Assembly: GCF_002813375.1 (NCBI RefSeq)
Contig: NZ_PHUJ01000003.1
Coordinates: 2,356,001-2,420,000, forward strand
Length of the DNA: 64,000 bases
Source: Pseudonocardia alni
GTDB taxonomy: Bacteria; Actinomycetota; Actinomycetes; Mycobacteriales; Pseudonocardiaceae
Direction: 5' to 3'
Positions within the stretch are counted from its first letter, which is position 1. The number at the start of each line of letters is the position of its first letter. Of the stretch, positions 37,779-46,252 are shown piece after piece. The notes under the pieces are model-generated. The model saw only the letters and a program-made list of their open reading frames with translations, did not search any database and was not told where the DNA came from. Position numbers and translations under genes: made by a program.

Positions 37779-38957
37779 TCACGCGGCGGCCGGGCGCCGC
37801 CGCAGCACCAGGTGCAGCGCCACCCCGGCGAGCAGCCCCCAGAACGCCCCGCCGATCCCGGCGATCGTGACCCCGGCCGCCGAGACCAGGAACGCGGCGG
37901 CCGCGGGCACCCGCGCGACGGCCGGATCCGGCGTCGGGTCGGCGACGGCGAGGGCCCCGGCGAGCGCGGCACCGAACGTCCCGAGCAGGGCGAGCCCCGC
38001 GACGGACTCCACGACCCCGGGCGGCGCGGCCGCGACCAGGGCGGCCATCGTCGTCGCGAGCGGGGCCAGCAGCAGGCAGGCGACGCCGTTGGCCTGACAG
38101 GCGACCCAGCGTCGCGCCGGGTCCGGGTGGGACTCGGGCGAGGCGGGCAGCGCCGCGGTGATCGCGGCCAGGTTGATCGCGTGCGCACCGGCCGGGGCCC
38201 CGAGGACCGTCCCGGCGCCGGTGAGCACCATCGCGTGGCGCCAGGGGACGGGGTAGCCCGCCGCGGCGAGCACCGCGACGCCGGGCACGTTCTGCGAGGC
38301 CATCGTGACCACCCAGAGCGGCAGCGCGACCCCCACCAGGGCCGCGACCGAGAAGGCCGGGACGGTGAGGGTGATCTCCGGCGGGCGCAGCCACGACCAG
38401 CCGTCGGCGAGGACGACGACGATCACCAGGGCCAGCCCGAACGCGGCCGGGGACGCCCAGCGCGGCGCGAACCGCGACAGGACGACCCACAGGACCACGA
38501 TCGGCGCCACCAGCAGCGGCCGCTCGACCAGCGCACGGACCGGCGCCAGGCACAGCGGCAGGAGCACACCGGCCAGCATCGCCTGCGCGATCGGCGCCGG
38601 GATCGCGCCGACGAGCCGCCCGAGCGGGCGCACGAGCCCGGTCGCGACGATGAGGAGACCGCCGACGACGAACGCACCGACCACGGCGGGCCACCCACCC
38701 GCGACGGCTCCGGTGGAGGCCAGCAACGCCGCGCCGGGGGTGGACCAGGCGACCGTCAGCGGGCGGCGGAACCGGCGGGACAGCCAGATCGTCGCCACCC
38801 CCATCAGCGCGGTGAGCACCACCAGCCCGGACGCGGCCTGAGCCGGGTCGGCACCGGCCGCCGTCAGCCCGGCGAGGACGACGGCGAACGAGCTGGTCAC
38901 CCCGATCACCGCGGAGACGACACCGACCGACACCGGTTGCGCCCAGGAACGATCCAC
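37779..38957 (-). CDS. benE: BenE family benzoate/H+ symporter-like protein
   Basis: A 392-residue membrane protein with about twelve helices. BenE-family stretches are VVSAVIGVTSSFAVVLAGL, TPGAALLASTGAVAGGWPAV, VTMASQNVPGVAVLAAAGY and GAPAGAHAINLAAITAAL. BenE is annotated as a benzoate transporter but the substrate in most bacteria is untested, and no benzoate catabolic genes are nearby. GTG 38957 has TAGGGT (38964-38969) six bases upstream. An XRE-cupin regulator, often near benE genes, lies about 1.2 kb away. Confidence 0.9.
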   Translation of the reverse strand: MDRSWAQPVSVGVVSAVIGVTSSFAVVLAGLTAAGADPAQAASGLVVLTALMGVATIWLSRRFRRPLTVAWSTPGAALLASTGAVAGGWPAVVGAFVVGGLLIVATGLVRPLGRLVGAIPAPIAQAMLAGVLLPLCLAPVRALVERPLLVAPIVVLWVVLSRFAPRWASPAAFGLALVIVVVLADGWSWLRPPEITLTVPAFSVAALVGVALPLWVVTMASQNVPGVAVLAAAGYPVPWRHAMVLTGAGTVLGAPAGAHAINLAAITAALPASPESHPDPARRWVACQANGVACLLLAPLATTMAALVAAAPPGVVESVAGLALLGTFGAALAGALAVADPTPDPAVARVPAAAAFLVSAAGVTIAGIGGAFWGLLAGVALHLVLRRRPAAA

Positions 38958-39191
38958 GGCCTCACCCTAACCGCGTCGTTCTGTAAACAGAACCCACCCC
39001 GAGCGGTAAGCAGGATGTTCTGCAGCCGATACACGGGGTGCCGCCGACCCGACCAAAGATGACCGAACCGTGTCGTCCGGAAAACAGGCGGTGACGTCCG
39101 GTCCGGCGATCTTGGAACGGGCACCGGCGGCGCCCCATCCTGCGTGGGCCGCCGCACCCGCCGGGCGCGGCTCTACCGGAAGGCCCGTCTC

Positions 39192-39710
39192 ATGAAGCTG
39201 CCCGTCGCTCTGGCCCTGGTGATCGGCGTCGCCGGGGCGGTGATCGCATACCTCTACCTCGGTCCGCTCTCCGGGCTCGGCCTGTTCGTACCGGCGACGT
39301 TCCTGGGTGCCGCGACGTTCTTCGCGGCGGGTGGTGACCGGCCCGCGCTGGTCACCACCCTCGCCACGAACATCTGGGGGATCGTCACCGGCACCGTCAT
39401 GCTGGTCCTGGCCGGGCTCACCACGAACCCCGCCCTGCTGGGGCTGATCATCGGCGGGATGACCGCAGTGTTCATCCTCGGTGCGCTCGTGCCGCAGCTC
39501 GGGTTCGTGCCCGGCTCGGTCGTCGGGTTCGCCACGACCGCGGCGTTCGGCCTGCTCAGCGGGGCGTCGGGCACCGACTTCTCGCTGCCCACCGGCCCGT
39601 TCACGGTGATGCTGCTGTCGTTCGTGGTCGGCTCGGTCGTGCTGGGCTACGGCTGCAGCCTGGTCGTCGGCCGCCTGACCGCCCGCACCGCGGCACCCGC
39701 CGCGGCCTGA
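39192..39710 (+). CDS. DUF1097 family small membrane protein
   Basis: A 172-residue protein with about five hydrophobic helices (e.g. LPVALALVIGVAGAVIAYLY, FVPATFLGAATFFAAGGDRP). The composition and helix spacing fit the DUF1097 (YcdZ-like) family, of unknown function. ATG 39192 has GGAAGG eight bases upstream. It is divergent from benE, with a 234-bp gap that includes AT-richer sequence around 38970-39070. The gene after it begins 16 bp downstream. Confidence 0.75.
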   Translation: MKLPVALALVIGVAGAVIAYLYLGPLSGLGLFVPATFLGAATFFAAGGDRPALVTTLATNIWGIVTGTVMLVLAGLTTNPALLGLIIGGMTAVFILGALVPQLGFVPGSVVGFATTAAFGLLSGASGTDFSLPTGPFTVMLLSFVVGSVVLGYGCSLVVGRLTARTAAPAAA

Positions 39711-39726
39711 CCGGCGGCGGCGCCCG

Positions 39727-39972
39727 GTGCGACTGGTGACCACCGGCGAGGCCGCGACCAGACTGGCCCTGAGCCCGCGGGCACTGCACCGCTGGGCCAG
39801 GGCCGGCCTGGTGACACCGGCCTTCCGGGAGCCGGACGGCCGTGACCTCTGGGACCTCGACGATCTCCGGGACCAGGTCACGGCGCTCCCGGCACGCTTC
39901 TCCGCGGCGACCGCGGTGCGCGACCCCGGGACACCCGGTCCCCCACGTCGCCCGGGCACCCCGTCCGGGTAG
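39727..39972 (+). CDS. Small MerR-type HTH protein
   Basis: An 81-residue protein whose first 50 residues form a MerR/excisionase-type winged HTH: VTTGEAATRLALSPRALHRW, then ARAGLVTPAFREPDGRDLW. No effector domain is present; the tail is Pro/Gly-rich. It may be a stand-alone DNA-binding protein co-transcribed with the DUF1097 gene. GTG 39727 is the start used, GTG 39736 is possible. It runs directly into a tandem-repeat stretch. Confidence 0.7.
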   Translation: MRLVTTGEAATRLALSPRALHRWARAGLVTPAFREPDGRDLWDLDDLRDQVTALPARFSAATAVRDPGTPGPPRRPGTPSG

Positions 39973-39979
39973 CGCGGCC

Positions 39980-40087
39980 GAGTGGCCCGGCCCGAGTGGC
40001 CCGGCCCGAGTGGTTCGGCCCCGGTGGCGCGGCCGAGTGGCCCGGCCCGGGTGGCGCGGCCGAGTCGTCCGGCCCCGGTGGCGCGGG
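39980..40087 (+). repeat. Tandem 13-14-bp minisatellite
   Basis: About eight back-to-back units of the pattern GAGTGGCCCGGCCC (39980, 39994, 40008, 40022, 40035, 40049, 40062, 40076), 13 or 14 bases each, with two sequence variants (CGGTGGCGCGGCC-like units mixed in). It lies between the MerR-type gene and the XRE gene and ends about 30 bp before the XRE promoter box. Confidence 0.85.
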
Positions 40088-40130
40088 CGCGGAGCCCTGC
40101 GGCCGACCCGGCCCCGGCTACAGTCGCCCG

Positions 40131-40664
40131 GTGGACGACGGGGCGCTGCGCACGGCCGTCGGCGCACGGCTGCGGACGGCCCGGACCGCACGCGGTCTGT
40201 CCCTCGGAGCGCTCGCGGAGCGGGCGGGGATCGGCAAGGGCTCACTGTCGGAGATCGAGAACGGCAGTCGCAACCCCACCCTCTCCACCCTCTACGCGCT
40301 CGCGGACACCCTGGGCGTACCGCTGTCGCGGCTGCTCGCCGAGCACCCCGGGGCCGAGGTCGCCGGCCCCGGCATCACCGCGCGCCTGCTGGAGACGGCC
40401 ACCGACCACCACGGCACCGTCGAGGTGTACGCCCTGGCCCTCGTCCCGGAGGCGGTGCACGTGTCCCCCGGGCACGGTCCGGGGGTGGTGGAGCACCTGC
40501 TCGTCACCCGCGGTGCCGTCCGGGCCGGACGCAGCGGGTGCGAGGCCGACCTCGGCACCGGCGAGGCCACCCGCTGGCCCGCCGACGGCGAGCACACCTA
40601 CACCGCCCTCGCCGGGGCACCGGCCGCGGCCGTGCTCGTCATCCGCACCCCGCCGCGTCCATGA
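40131..40664 (+). CDS. XRE-family regulator with cupin domain
   Basis: A 177-residue regulator: an N-terminal XRE helix-turn-helix (ARGLSLGALAERAGIGKGSL, ENGSRNPTLSTLYALADTLG) and a C-terminal cupin-like sensor domain from about residue 80. This architecture (HipB-like HTH plus cupin) often controls a transporter next door; benE is the obvious candidate. GTG 40131 has TACAGT (40119-40124) six bases upstream, a leaderless start. The ligand is unknown. Confidence 0.88.
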   Translation: MDDGALRTAVGARLRTARTARGLSLGALAERAGIGKGSLSEIENGSRNPTLSTLYALADTLGVPLSRLLAEHPGAEVAGPGITARLLETATDHHGTVEVYALALVPEAVHVSPGHGPGVVEHLLVTRGAVRAGRSGCEADLGTGEATRWPADGEHTYTALAGAPAAAVLVIRTPPRP

Positions 40665-40720
40665 TCACCAGCACCTGGGCGCGGTCCGCGCGGCCCCGTA
40701 CCGCGCTCATGTACTGATCG

Positions 40721-41686
40721 TCAGGCCGCCGCGTCCGACCAGGCGAGCACCCGGGTGGCGTACAGGGTCAACCACGGCGACGGCTCCCCCGGCGGCACGT
40801 CCACCTCGAACCACATCTCACCCGGGTCGCGGACGCCCTGGACCCAGCGCCCGTCCGGCCGTCGCGACGCGCGCAGCGCCGCGACGGCGTCGGCGAGCCG
40901 CGGGTCGGGCGGGACCCCGTCGAGCGCGGCGGCGAGGCGGAAGTACTCCGTGCCGCGCAACACGTCGTGCCGCCAGCGCAACGGGTAGGCGAGCTCGGCC
41001 GGGTCCCGTTCGAACTCCACCGGCTCGCCGGTCGAGAGCCGGAACAGCAGACCGCGGGTCAGCAGGTACTCCTCACCCGACCGGCGGGCGGCCCGCGTCG
41101 CGGCGGTCCCGCCGGTGGCCCGCTCGTGGGCGAGCAGCCCGTACAGCGCGTTCAGCGTGGAGTGGAACGACGACCGCTGCGCGCCGTCCACCCAGAAGCA
41201 GTTCCAGCCGCCGTCGGCGAGCCGGTGCTCGGCGAACCAGGCGGCGAGGGCGTCCATGTCGCGGCCGAGCCACAGTCCGTTGGCGACGGTGAACGCGTTG
41301 ATGCAGGCGTCGACCTCACCGTCCCAGTAGGGCAGGTCGTCGTACTCCCAGCGGCACGACTCGAGCTTCTCCGCCGTGCCCGCCAGCGCCGCCGGGTCCA
41401 GGCCCCACTCGCGCAGCGCGTTCAGCGACCAGGTCGTCGCCGTCCACGGCTGTCCCTCGACCTCGGACCCGCCCGCCGGGAAGTACGCACCGCCCGCCCA
41501 GGTGCCGTCGGGGTCCTGGCGGGCGAGCAGCCGCGCGCCCATCCCCTCGGTCGCGACGCGGGCGCGGGTGGCCTCCCACACCTCGGGAGGCGCACCCGCC
41601 AGGTCGCGCTCGACCTGCCAGCGCAACGCCGGGTCGGTGTCGAGCAGCCGGTCGAGCAGTGCGCGGTCCACGACGGCCCCGTCCAT
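40721..41686 (-). CDS. Squalene-cyclase/prenyltransferase-repeat protein
   Basis: A 321-residue protein made of alpha/alpha-barrel repeats as in terpene cyclases and prenyltransferase beta subunits: WTATTWSLNALREWGLDP, ADGGWNCFWVDGAQRSSFHS, RRPDGRWVQGV. The DxDD cyclase motif of squalene-hopene cyclases is absent, so cyclase activity is doubtful. GlyTrp-rich repeats RQDPDGTWAGG and DGGWNCF resemble QW motifs. ATG 41686 starts 14 bp after the fadE25 stop, so they are likely co-transcribed. Function is unknown. Confidence 0.75.
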   Translation of the reverse strand: MDGAVVDRALLDRLLDTDPALRWQVERDLAGAPPEVWEATRARVATEGMGARLLARQDPDGTWAGGAYFPAGGSEVEGQPWTATTWSLNALREWGLDPAALAGTAEKLESCRWEYDDLPYWDGEVDACINAFTVANGLWLGRDMDALAAWFAEHRLADGGWNCFWVDGAQRSSFHSTLNALYGLLAHERATGGTAATRAARRSGEEYLLTRGLLFRLSTGEPVEFERDPAELAYPLRWRHDVLRGTEYFRLAAALDGVPPDPRLADAVAALRASRRPDGRWVQGVRDPGEMWFEVDVPPGEPSPWLTLYATRVLAWSDAAA

Positions 41687-41700
41687 GGGGCGTCAGGGTG

Positions 41701-42855
41701 TCACTTGAGCAGCGAACGCGCCATCACCATGCGCTGGATCTGGTTGGTGCCCTCGTAGATCTGCGTGATCTTCGCGTCGCGCATCATGCGCTCGGCCGGG
41801 AAGTCGCGGGTGTAGCCCGCGCCGCCGAGCAGCTGGACGGCGTCGGTGGTCACCTGCATCGCGGTGTCGGAGGCGAAGCACTTGGCGGCCGACGAGATGA
41901 AGCCCAGGTCGGGCTCGTTGCGCTCGGCCCGCGAGGCGGCCACGTAGCAGAGCTGCCGCGCGGCCTCGACCTTCATCGCCATGTCGGCGAGCATGAACTG
42001 CAGGCCCTGGAACTCGGCCAGGTGCCTGCCGAACTGCTTGCGTTCCTTCATGTACTGCGTCGCGACGTCGAGCGCGCCCTGCGCGATGCCGACGGCCTGC
42101 GCACCGATGGTCGGGCGCGTGTGGTCCAGCGTGCGCAGCGCGGTCTTGAAGCCGGTGCCCTCGGCGCCGATGATCCGGTCGGCCGGGATGCGGCAGTCCT
42201 CGAAGTGGATCTCGCGGGTCGGCGAGCCGTGGATGCCGAGCTTGCGCTCCTTGGTGCCGACGACGAAGCCCGGGTCGTCGGAATGGACCACGAACGCCGA
42301 GATCCCGTTGGCCTTCTTCTCCGGGTCGGTGACGGCCATGACCGTGTACCAGGTCGACTCGCCGGCGTTGGTGATCCAGCACTTGGTGCCGTTGAGGACC
42401 CACTCGTCGCCGTCGCGGCGGGCGCGGGTCTTCATCGACGCGGCGTCGGAGCCCGCCTCCCGCTCGGAGAGGGCGTAGCTGACCATCGCCTCGCCCGCGG
42501 CGACCGAGGGCAGGACCTGCTTCTTCAGCTCGTCCGAGGCGGACAGCAGGATCGGGGTGAGCCCGAGGCCGTTCACCCCGGGGATCAGCGACGACGACGC
42601 GCAGACCCGCGCGACCTCCTCGATCACGATGCAGCCCGCGAGCTCGTCGGCGCCCTGGCCGCCGTACTCCTCGGGGATGATCACGGCCTGGAAACCGGCC
42701 TTGACCAGCGCGTCGCGCGCCTCGACGGGGTACCGGCCCTGCTCGTCGACGTCGGCGGCGTGCGGGGCGATCTCCTTCTCCGCCAGGTCCCGGACCGCCT
42801 CGCGGAGGGCCGTGTGCTCGTCGCTGAGCCGGTAGCTGTCGAACTCGCTGTTCAT
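41701..42855 (-). CDS. fadE25: Acyl-CoA dehydrogenase FadE25
   Basis: A 384-residue flavoenzyme oxidising acyl-CoA. Signatures are AMVSYALSEREAGSDAASMK (FAD site), CWITNAGESTWYTVMAV, RKQFGRHLAEFQGLQFMLAD and the C-terminal QLLGGAGYTRDFPAERMMRD with the catalytic Glu in ITQIYEGTNQIQRM. It is close to FadE25/short- and branched-chain types. ATG 42855 is chosen for TAGCAT (42863-42868) seven bases upstream; ATG 42864 and 42885 are less likely. A divergent TetR regulator lies 60 bp away. fadE25 precedes purE here as Rv3274c does. Confidence 0.94.
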   Translation of the reverse strand: MNSEFDSYRLSDEHTALREAVRDLAEKEIAPHAADVDEQGRYPVEARDALVKAGFQAVIIPEEYGGQGADELAGCIVIEEVARVCASSSLIPGVNGLGLTPILLSASDELKKQVLPSVAAGEAMVSYALSEREAGSDAASMKTRARRDGDEWVLNGTKCWITNAGESTWYTVMAVTDPEKKANGISAFVVHSDDPGFVVGTKERKLGIHGSPTREIHFEDCRIPADRIIGAEGTGFKTALRTLDHTRPTIGAQAVGIAQGALDVATQYMKERKQFGRHLAEFQGLQFMLADMAMKVEAARQLCYVAASRAERNEPDLGFISSAAKCFASDTAMQVTTDAVQLLGGAGYTRDFPAERMMRDAKITQIYEGTNQIQRMVMARSLLK

Positions 42856-42915
42856 GCCGACCATGCTAACGGCACTCCGTGCCACATGTCACGGGACCTT
42901 GCTACCCTCCGTGCC
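42856..42915. promoter_or_regulatory. Divergent fadE25 / TetR operator-promoter
   Basis: This 60-bp region holds two leaderless -10 boxes, TAGCAT for fadE25 (42863-42868, minus) and TACCCT for the TetR gene (42903-42908, plus). CTCCGTGCCA occurs twice in the same direction (42875-42884 and 42907-42916), the first within the dyad GGCAC-TCC-GTGCC (42871-42883). Such repeats suit a TetR-family repressor acting on both genes. Confidence 0.6.
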
Positions 42916-43623
42916 ATGACGACCAGCACGCGGCGCGGGCGTTCCCCCGAGGGGCGGGCCGAGGTGCGGCGGGAGCTGGTGGGGGCGGCCGCGCGGCTGT
43001 TCACCGAACGCGGCTACGACGACACGACCGTCGACGACATCGCCGCCGCCGCGGGCGTCGGGCGCCGCACCTTCTTCCGCTACTTCCGCGGCAAGGAGGA
43101 CGCGCTGTCCCCCGACCACGAGCGCGGTCTGGCCCGGATCGGCGAGGTGTTCGCCGGCGCGCACCCCGACGAGCCGCTGCCGTCACTGGCACTGCGTGCC
43201 GCGGAGACGGTGTTCGAGCTCTACACCGAGGACCCGGAGGTCGCCCGGCTGCGCTTCGCGCTCGTCGGCTCGGTTCCGGCGCTGCGCGACCGCGAGGCCG
43301 CGTCGGTGCACCACTACCGACGGCTGTTCACCCGCGAGCTCACCGCCCGGCTGGGCGACCTTCCGGACGGCGAGCTGCGGGCCGCGGTGACGGCGGCGGC
43401 GCTGGTCGCCGCGCACAACCAGGCGCTGCGCCGGTGGCTGGTCGAGGGCGCGCGCGACGCCGACCTGCCCGGCGCCGTCGACCACTTCCGCCGGGTCGCG
43501 CCGATGCTGCCGCTGGAGGACGCGGGCGAGCCTGCCACGGCACCCGACCTGGAGGACGTGACCCGGCGTCTGGAGCGCGCGGCGCGGACCCTGGAACGGG
43601 AGTCGACCCGACGCACGGGGTGA
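42916..43623 (+). CDS. TetR family regulator
   Basis: A 235-residue TetR protein. The HTH reads ARLFTERGYDDTTVDDIAAA and AGVGRRTFFRYFRGKEDALS, followed by a C-terminal ligand domain with LRFALVGSVPALRDREAASV. ATG 42916 has TACCCT seven bases upstream. It is divergent from fadE25 and the shared region carries likely operator repeats, so it probably represses fadE25 and itself in response to an acyl-CoA or related ligand. Confidence 0.92.
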   Translation: MTTSTRRGRSPEGRAEVRRELVGAAARLFTERGYDDTTVDDIAAAAGVGRRTFFRYFRGKEDALSPDHERGLARIGEVFAGAHPDEPLPSLALRAAETVFELYTEDPEVARLRFALVGSVPALRDREAASVHHYRRLFTRELTARLGDLPDGELRAAVTAAALVAAHNQALRRWLVEGARDADLPGAVDHFRRVAPMLPLEDAGEPATAPDLEDVTRRLERAARTLERESTRRTG

Positions 43624-43655
43624 GCCCGGCCCCGGGGCGCCCGGCCCCGGACATG

Positions 43656-43720
43656 CGTGATCCCCGGGCCGCACCGGGGTGCGTCACCGAACCGGACAGA
43701 GTTCGGACCCGGGGATCACG
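43656..43720. terminator. Branched hairpin after tetR (terminator or RNA element)
   Basis: A perfect 13-bp outer stem, CGTGATCCCCGGG (43656-43668) with 43708-43720, encloses two smaller hairpins, CGCACC-GG-GGTGCG and CCGAAC-N8-GTTCGG. It starts 33 bases after the tetR stop. The three-way shape is more elaborate than a normal terminator, and there is no T-run. Confidence 0.6.
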
Positions 43721-43806
43721 GGTGACCGTCGGGAACTCGCCGGCACCACACCGGCTTCCACGACCGCCTCTCCGACGGGTTCTCCCCGCCGGAGCAGAAC
43801 GTGGTG

Positions 43807-43845
43807 CTAGCTGACGGCCACCTCACGTGTCCTGCTGTAGCTCAT
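43807..43845 (-). CDS. 12-residue ORF with strong ribosome site (orphan)
   Basis: ATG 43845 begins the peptide MSYSRTREVAVS, ending in TAG at 43807. AGGAGG (43857-43862 on the minus strand) precedes it by 11 bases, a perfect but slightly distant ribosome site. No gene on the same strand follows it, so it is not an obvious leader peptide. It may be a small protein, part of a small RNA, or chance. Confidence 0.35.
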   Translation of the reverse strand: MSYSRTREVAVS

Positions 43846-43929
43846 CTGCTGGACCACCTCCTCTCCCGTGTACCGACACCGTACGCACGGGATCGAGCGG
43901 TGCGCCACCGGAAAATCGCGGCCCGGTCC

Positions 43930-44442
43930 TCAGCCCTCGCGGGCTGCCACGCGCAGCGCCGCGTCCTTGTCCAGGACGCTGCGCTCGAGGTCGGCCTGGA
44001 ACTCCACCATGGCCTGCCGGAGCCGCTCGTCGCCGGCGCCGAGGATGCGCACCGCGAGCAGTCCGGCGTTGCGGGCGTTGCCGACCGCGACGGTCGCCAC
44101 CGGCACGCCGGCGGGCATCTGCACGATCGACAGCAGCGAGTCCAGGCCGTCGAGGTACTTCAGCGGCACGGGCACGCCGATGACCGGCAGCGGTGTCGCG
44201 GCGGCGACCATCCCGGGCAGGTGCGCGGCACCACCGGCCCCGGCGACGATCGCCTGCAGGCCGCGGTCGGCGGCCGACGCGGCGTAGTCGAGCATCCGCT
44301 GCGGGGTGCGGTGGGCGGAGTAGACGCCCACCTCCCACGGCACGCCGAACTCGTCGAGCGCGGCGCCCGCGGCGCCCATCACCGGCCAGTCGGAGTCGCT
44401 GCCCATGATCACGCCCACGCGCGGGGAGCCGGTCTGCGTCAT
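43930..44442 (-). CDS. purE: 5-(carboxyamino)imidazole ribonucleotide mutase
   Basis: Moves the carboxyl group of N5-CAIR to C4 to make CAIR in purine synthesis. The 170 residues begin [20 protein letters not shown], with the nucleotide-binding [27 protein letters not shown] with the catalytic His, and [23 protein letters not shown] 44442 has AAGGA five bases upstream and overlaps the purK stop (ATGA), so purK and purE are coupled. Confidence 0.97.
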   Translation of the reverse strand: MTQTGSPRVGVIMGSDSDWPVMGAAGAALDEFGVPWEVGVYSAHRTPQRMLDYAASAADRGLQAIVAGAGGAAHLPGMVAAATPLPVIGVPVPLKYLDGLDSLLSIVQMPAGVPVATVAVGNARNAGLLAVRILGAGDERLRQAMVEFQADLERSVLDKDAALRVAAREG

Positions 44443-45668
44443 CGAGGTCCTTCCGGGGAGTGCGGGGAGCGGGGATCGCCGGTGTGGGCGGACCAGCCGT
44501 CCGCCCAGGTCGCGGTGGCCAGCCAGCCCGCGGCGAGCTCCGCGCGGGTGCGCACGTCGGCCTCGTCGCGGCCGAGGACCGTGACGTGGCCGATCTTGCG
44601 GGCCGGGCGGCCGTCCTTGGCGTAGAGGTGCACCTTCGCCTCGGGGAAGCGCGCGAAGCAGTGGTGCAGCCGCTCGTCCATGCCCATCGCGGGCTCCTGC
44701 GCCGCACCGAGCACGTTCGCCATCACCGCGACCGGGGCGACCGGGGCGGTGGAGCCGAGCGGGTAGTCCAGCACAGCGCGCAGGTGCTGCTCGAACTGCG
44801 AGGTGACCGAGCCCTCGATCGTCCAGTGCCCGGAGTTGTGCGGGCGCATCGCCAGCTCGTTCACGACGACCTCGCCGGGCGCGGTCTCGAACAGCTCGAC
44901 CGTCATCAGCCCGACGACGCCGAGCTCGGCCGCGATCCGCAGCGCCAGTTCCTGGATCCGGGCGGCGTGGTCCGGGTCGAGCCCGGGGGCGGGTGAGGTG
45001 ACCCGGGCGCACTGGCCGTCGACCTGCAGGGTCTCGACGACCGGCCACGCGGCGGCCTGACCGAAGGGCGAGCGGGCGACGCTCGCGGCCAGCTCGCGGG
45101 TCATCGGGACCGCGGACTCGACGAGCAGCGGGGTGCCGGCGTCGAGCAGGTCGGCGACCAGCCGGTCGGTGTCGTCGCCGCCGGCGCGCAGGAACCAGAC
45201 GCCGCGGCCGTCGTAGCCGCCGCGGGTGGCCTTGAGCACGACGGGCCAGCCGTGCCCGGCCCCGAACGCGGCGACGTCGCCGGGCGCGGACACCTCGGCG
45301 AACGCGGGCACCGGCAGGCCCATCTCCGACAGCCGTCGTCGCATCACCAGCTTGTCCTGCGCGTGCACGAGCGCCGACGGCGGCGGCCGCAGCGGCAGCC
45401 CGGCCTCGGCGAGCGGGACCAGCACCTCCTGCGGGACACCCTCGTGGTCGAACGTGACGGCCGAGCAGCCCGTCGCGAGCTCCCGCAGCGCGGCGGCGTC
45501 GTCGGGGTCGCCGATGACGACGTCCGGCGTCACCCGGGCCGCCGGATCGTCCGGCGACGCGGCCAGCACCCGCAGGGTCTGCCCCAGCGCGACGGCGGCC
45601 TGGGCGGTCATCCGGGCCAGCTGGCCACCGCCGACCATGCCGACGACGGGCAAGGCGGCCTTCTGCAC
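44439..45668 (-). CDS. purK: 5-(carboxyamino)imidazole ribonucleotide synthase
   Basis: ATP-grasp enzyme converting AIR, bicarbonate and ATP to N5-CAIR for PurE. In the 409 residues, [20 protein letters not shown] is the N-terminal loop, [19 protein letters not shown] the ATP-grasp lid, and [20 protein letters not shown] the C-terminal active site. GTG 45668 is preferred, with AGAGGG close upstream; GTG 45683 adds five residues. It overlaps purE by four bases. purK-purE correspond to Rv3276c-Rv3275c. Confidence 0.96.
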   Translation of the reverse strand: MQKAALPVVGMVGGGQLARMTAQAAVALGQTLRVLAASPDDPAARVTPDVVIGDPDDAAALRELATGCSAVTFDHEGVPQEVLVPLAEAGLPLRPPPSALVHAQDKLVMRRRLSEMGLPVPAFAEVSAPGDVAAFGAGHGWPVVLKATRGGYDGRGVWFLRAGGDDTDRLVADLLDAGTPLLVESAVPMTRELAASVARSPFGQAAAWPVVETLQVDGQCARVTSPAPGLDPDHAARIQELALRIAAELGVVGLMTVELFETAPGEVVVNELAMRPHNSGHWTIEGSVTSQFEQHLRAVLDYPLGSTAPVAPVAVMANVLGAAQEPAMGMDERLHHCFARFPEAKVHLYAKDGRPARKIGHVTVLGRDEADVRTRAELAAGWLATATWADGWSAHTGDPRSPHSPEGPR

Positions 45669-45717
45669 GTCAACCCTCTCCACGAGACCGGGAGCCTAAT
45701 CTGGCACGATCGATCCC

Positions 45718-46236
45718 GTGACGGTGGTGGAGGCGACGCTCGCCAGGATCCCCCAGCCGTACCGCGACAAGGCGATCAAACACCGCGAGCTGATCAAGTT
45801 CCTGATGGTCGGTGGCAGCACCTGGGTCATCGACACGGTGGTGTTCCTGGTGCTGAAGGCCACGGTGCTGGCCGACAAGCCGGTGACCGCCAAGGTGATC
45901 GCGGTGCTGGTGGCGACGATGGTGTCCTACGTGCTGAACCGCGAGTGGTCCTTCCGGACCCGCGGCGGGCGCGAGCGGCACCACGAGGCCCTCCTGTTCT
46001 TCGTGATCAGCGGGGTCGGGGTCGGGGTGTACTCGGCGCCGCTGTGGGTCTCGCGCTACGTCTTCGAGCTGCAGGTGCCGTTCGTCTCCCTGGTCGCCCA
46101 GGAGTCCGCGGACTTCGTGGCCGGGCAGATCGTCGGCACCCTGGTCGGGATGGCCTTCCGCTGGTGGGCGTTCCGCCGGTTCGTGTGGCCGGACCAGTTC
46201 GTGCGACGCCAGCCCCCGCCGGCCACCGAGGACTGA
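45718..46236 (+). CDS. GtrA family membrane protein
   Basis: A 172-residue protein with four hydrophobic helices, the GtrA/DPMS layout: LIKFLMVGGSTWVIDTVVFL, VIAVLVATMVSYVLNREWSF, LLFFVISGVGVGVYSAPLWV and IVGTLVGMAFRWWAFRRFVW. GtrA proteins help flip or handle polyprenyl-linked sugars during cell-surface glycosylation. The corresponding gene is Rv3277, divergent from purK. GTG 45718 is the start; no clear ribosome site, CACGAT lies seven bases before it. Confidence 0.9.
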   Translation: MTVVEATLARIPQPYRDKAIKHRELIKFLMVGGSTWVIDTVVFLVLKATVLADKPVTAKVIAVLVATMVSYVLNREWSFRTRGGRERHHEALLFFVISGVGVGVYSAPLWVSRYVFELQVPFVSLVAQESADFVAGQIVGTLVGMAFRWWAFRRFVWPDQFVRRQPPPATED

Positions 46237-46252
46237 GCGACCGGGCCACCGG

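Larger units (their letters stand above)
43624..43929. other. Structured intergenic region between tetR and purE
   Basis: A 306-bp region rich in inverted repeats: a branched hairpin at 43656-43720, a GCCGG/CCGGC hairpin near 43749-43765, CCGTCGG/CCGACGG arms near 43727 and 43770, and a tiny minus-strand ORF at 43807-43845. No known riboswitch or ncRNA family is recognised. It may be a small RNA locus or an extended 3' region of purE. Confidence 0.5.

Noticed and set aside
39980-40087. CRISPR array
   Set aside because: Units are 13-14 bp, directly adjacent, without spacers; it is a tandem repeat.
43716-43816. Plus-strand ORF reading GFHDRLSDGFSPPEQNVV
   Set aside because: Some protein-like look, but no start, no ribosome site and no family; probably chance within structured DNA.
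43656-43830. c-di-AMP (ydaO) or cobalamin riboswitch
   Set aside because: None of the conserved core sequences of these classes was found, and no suitable gene follows on either strand.
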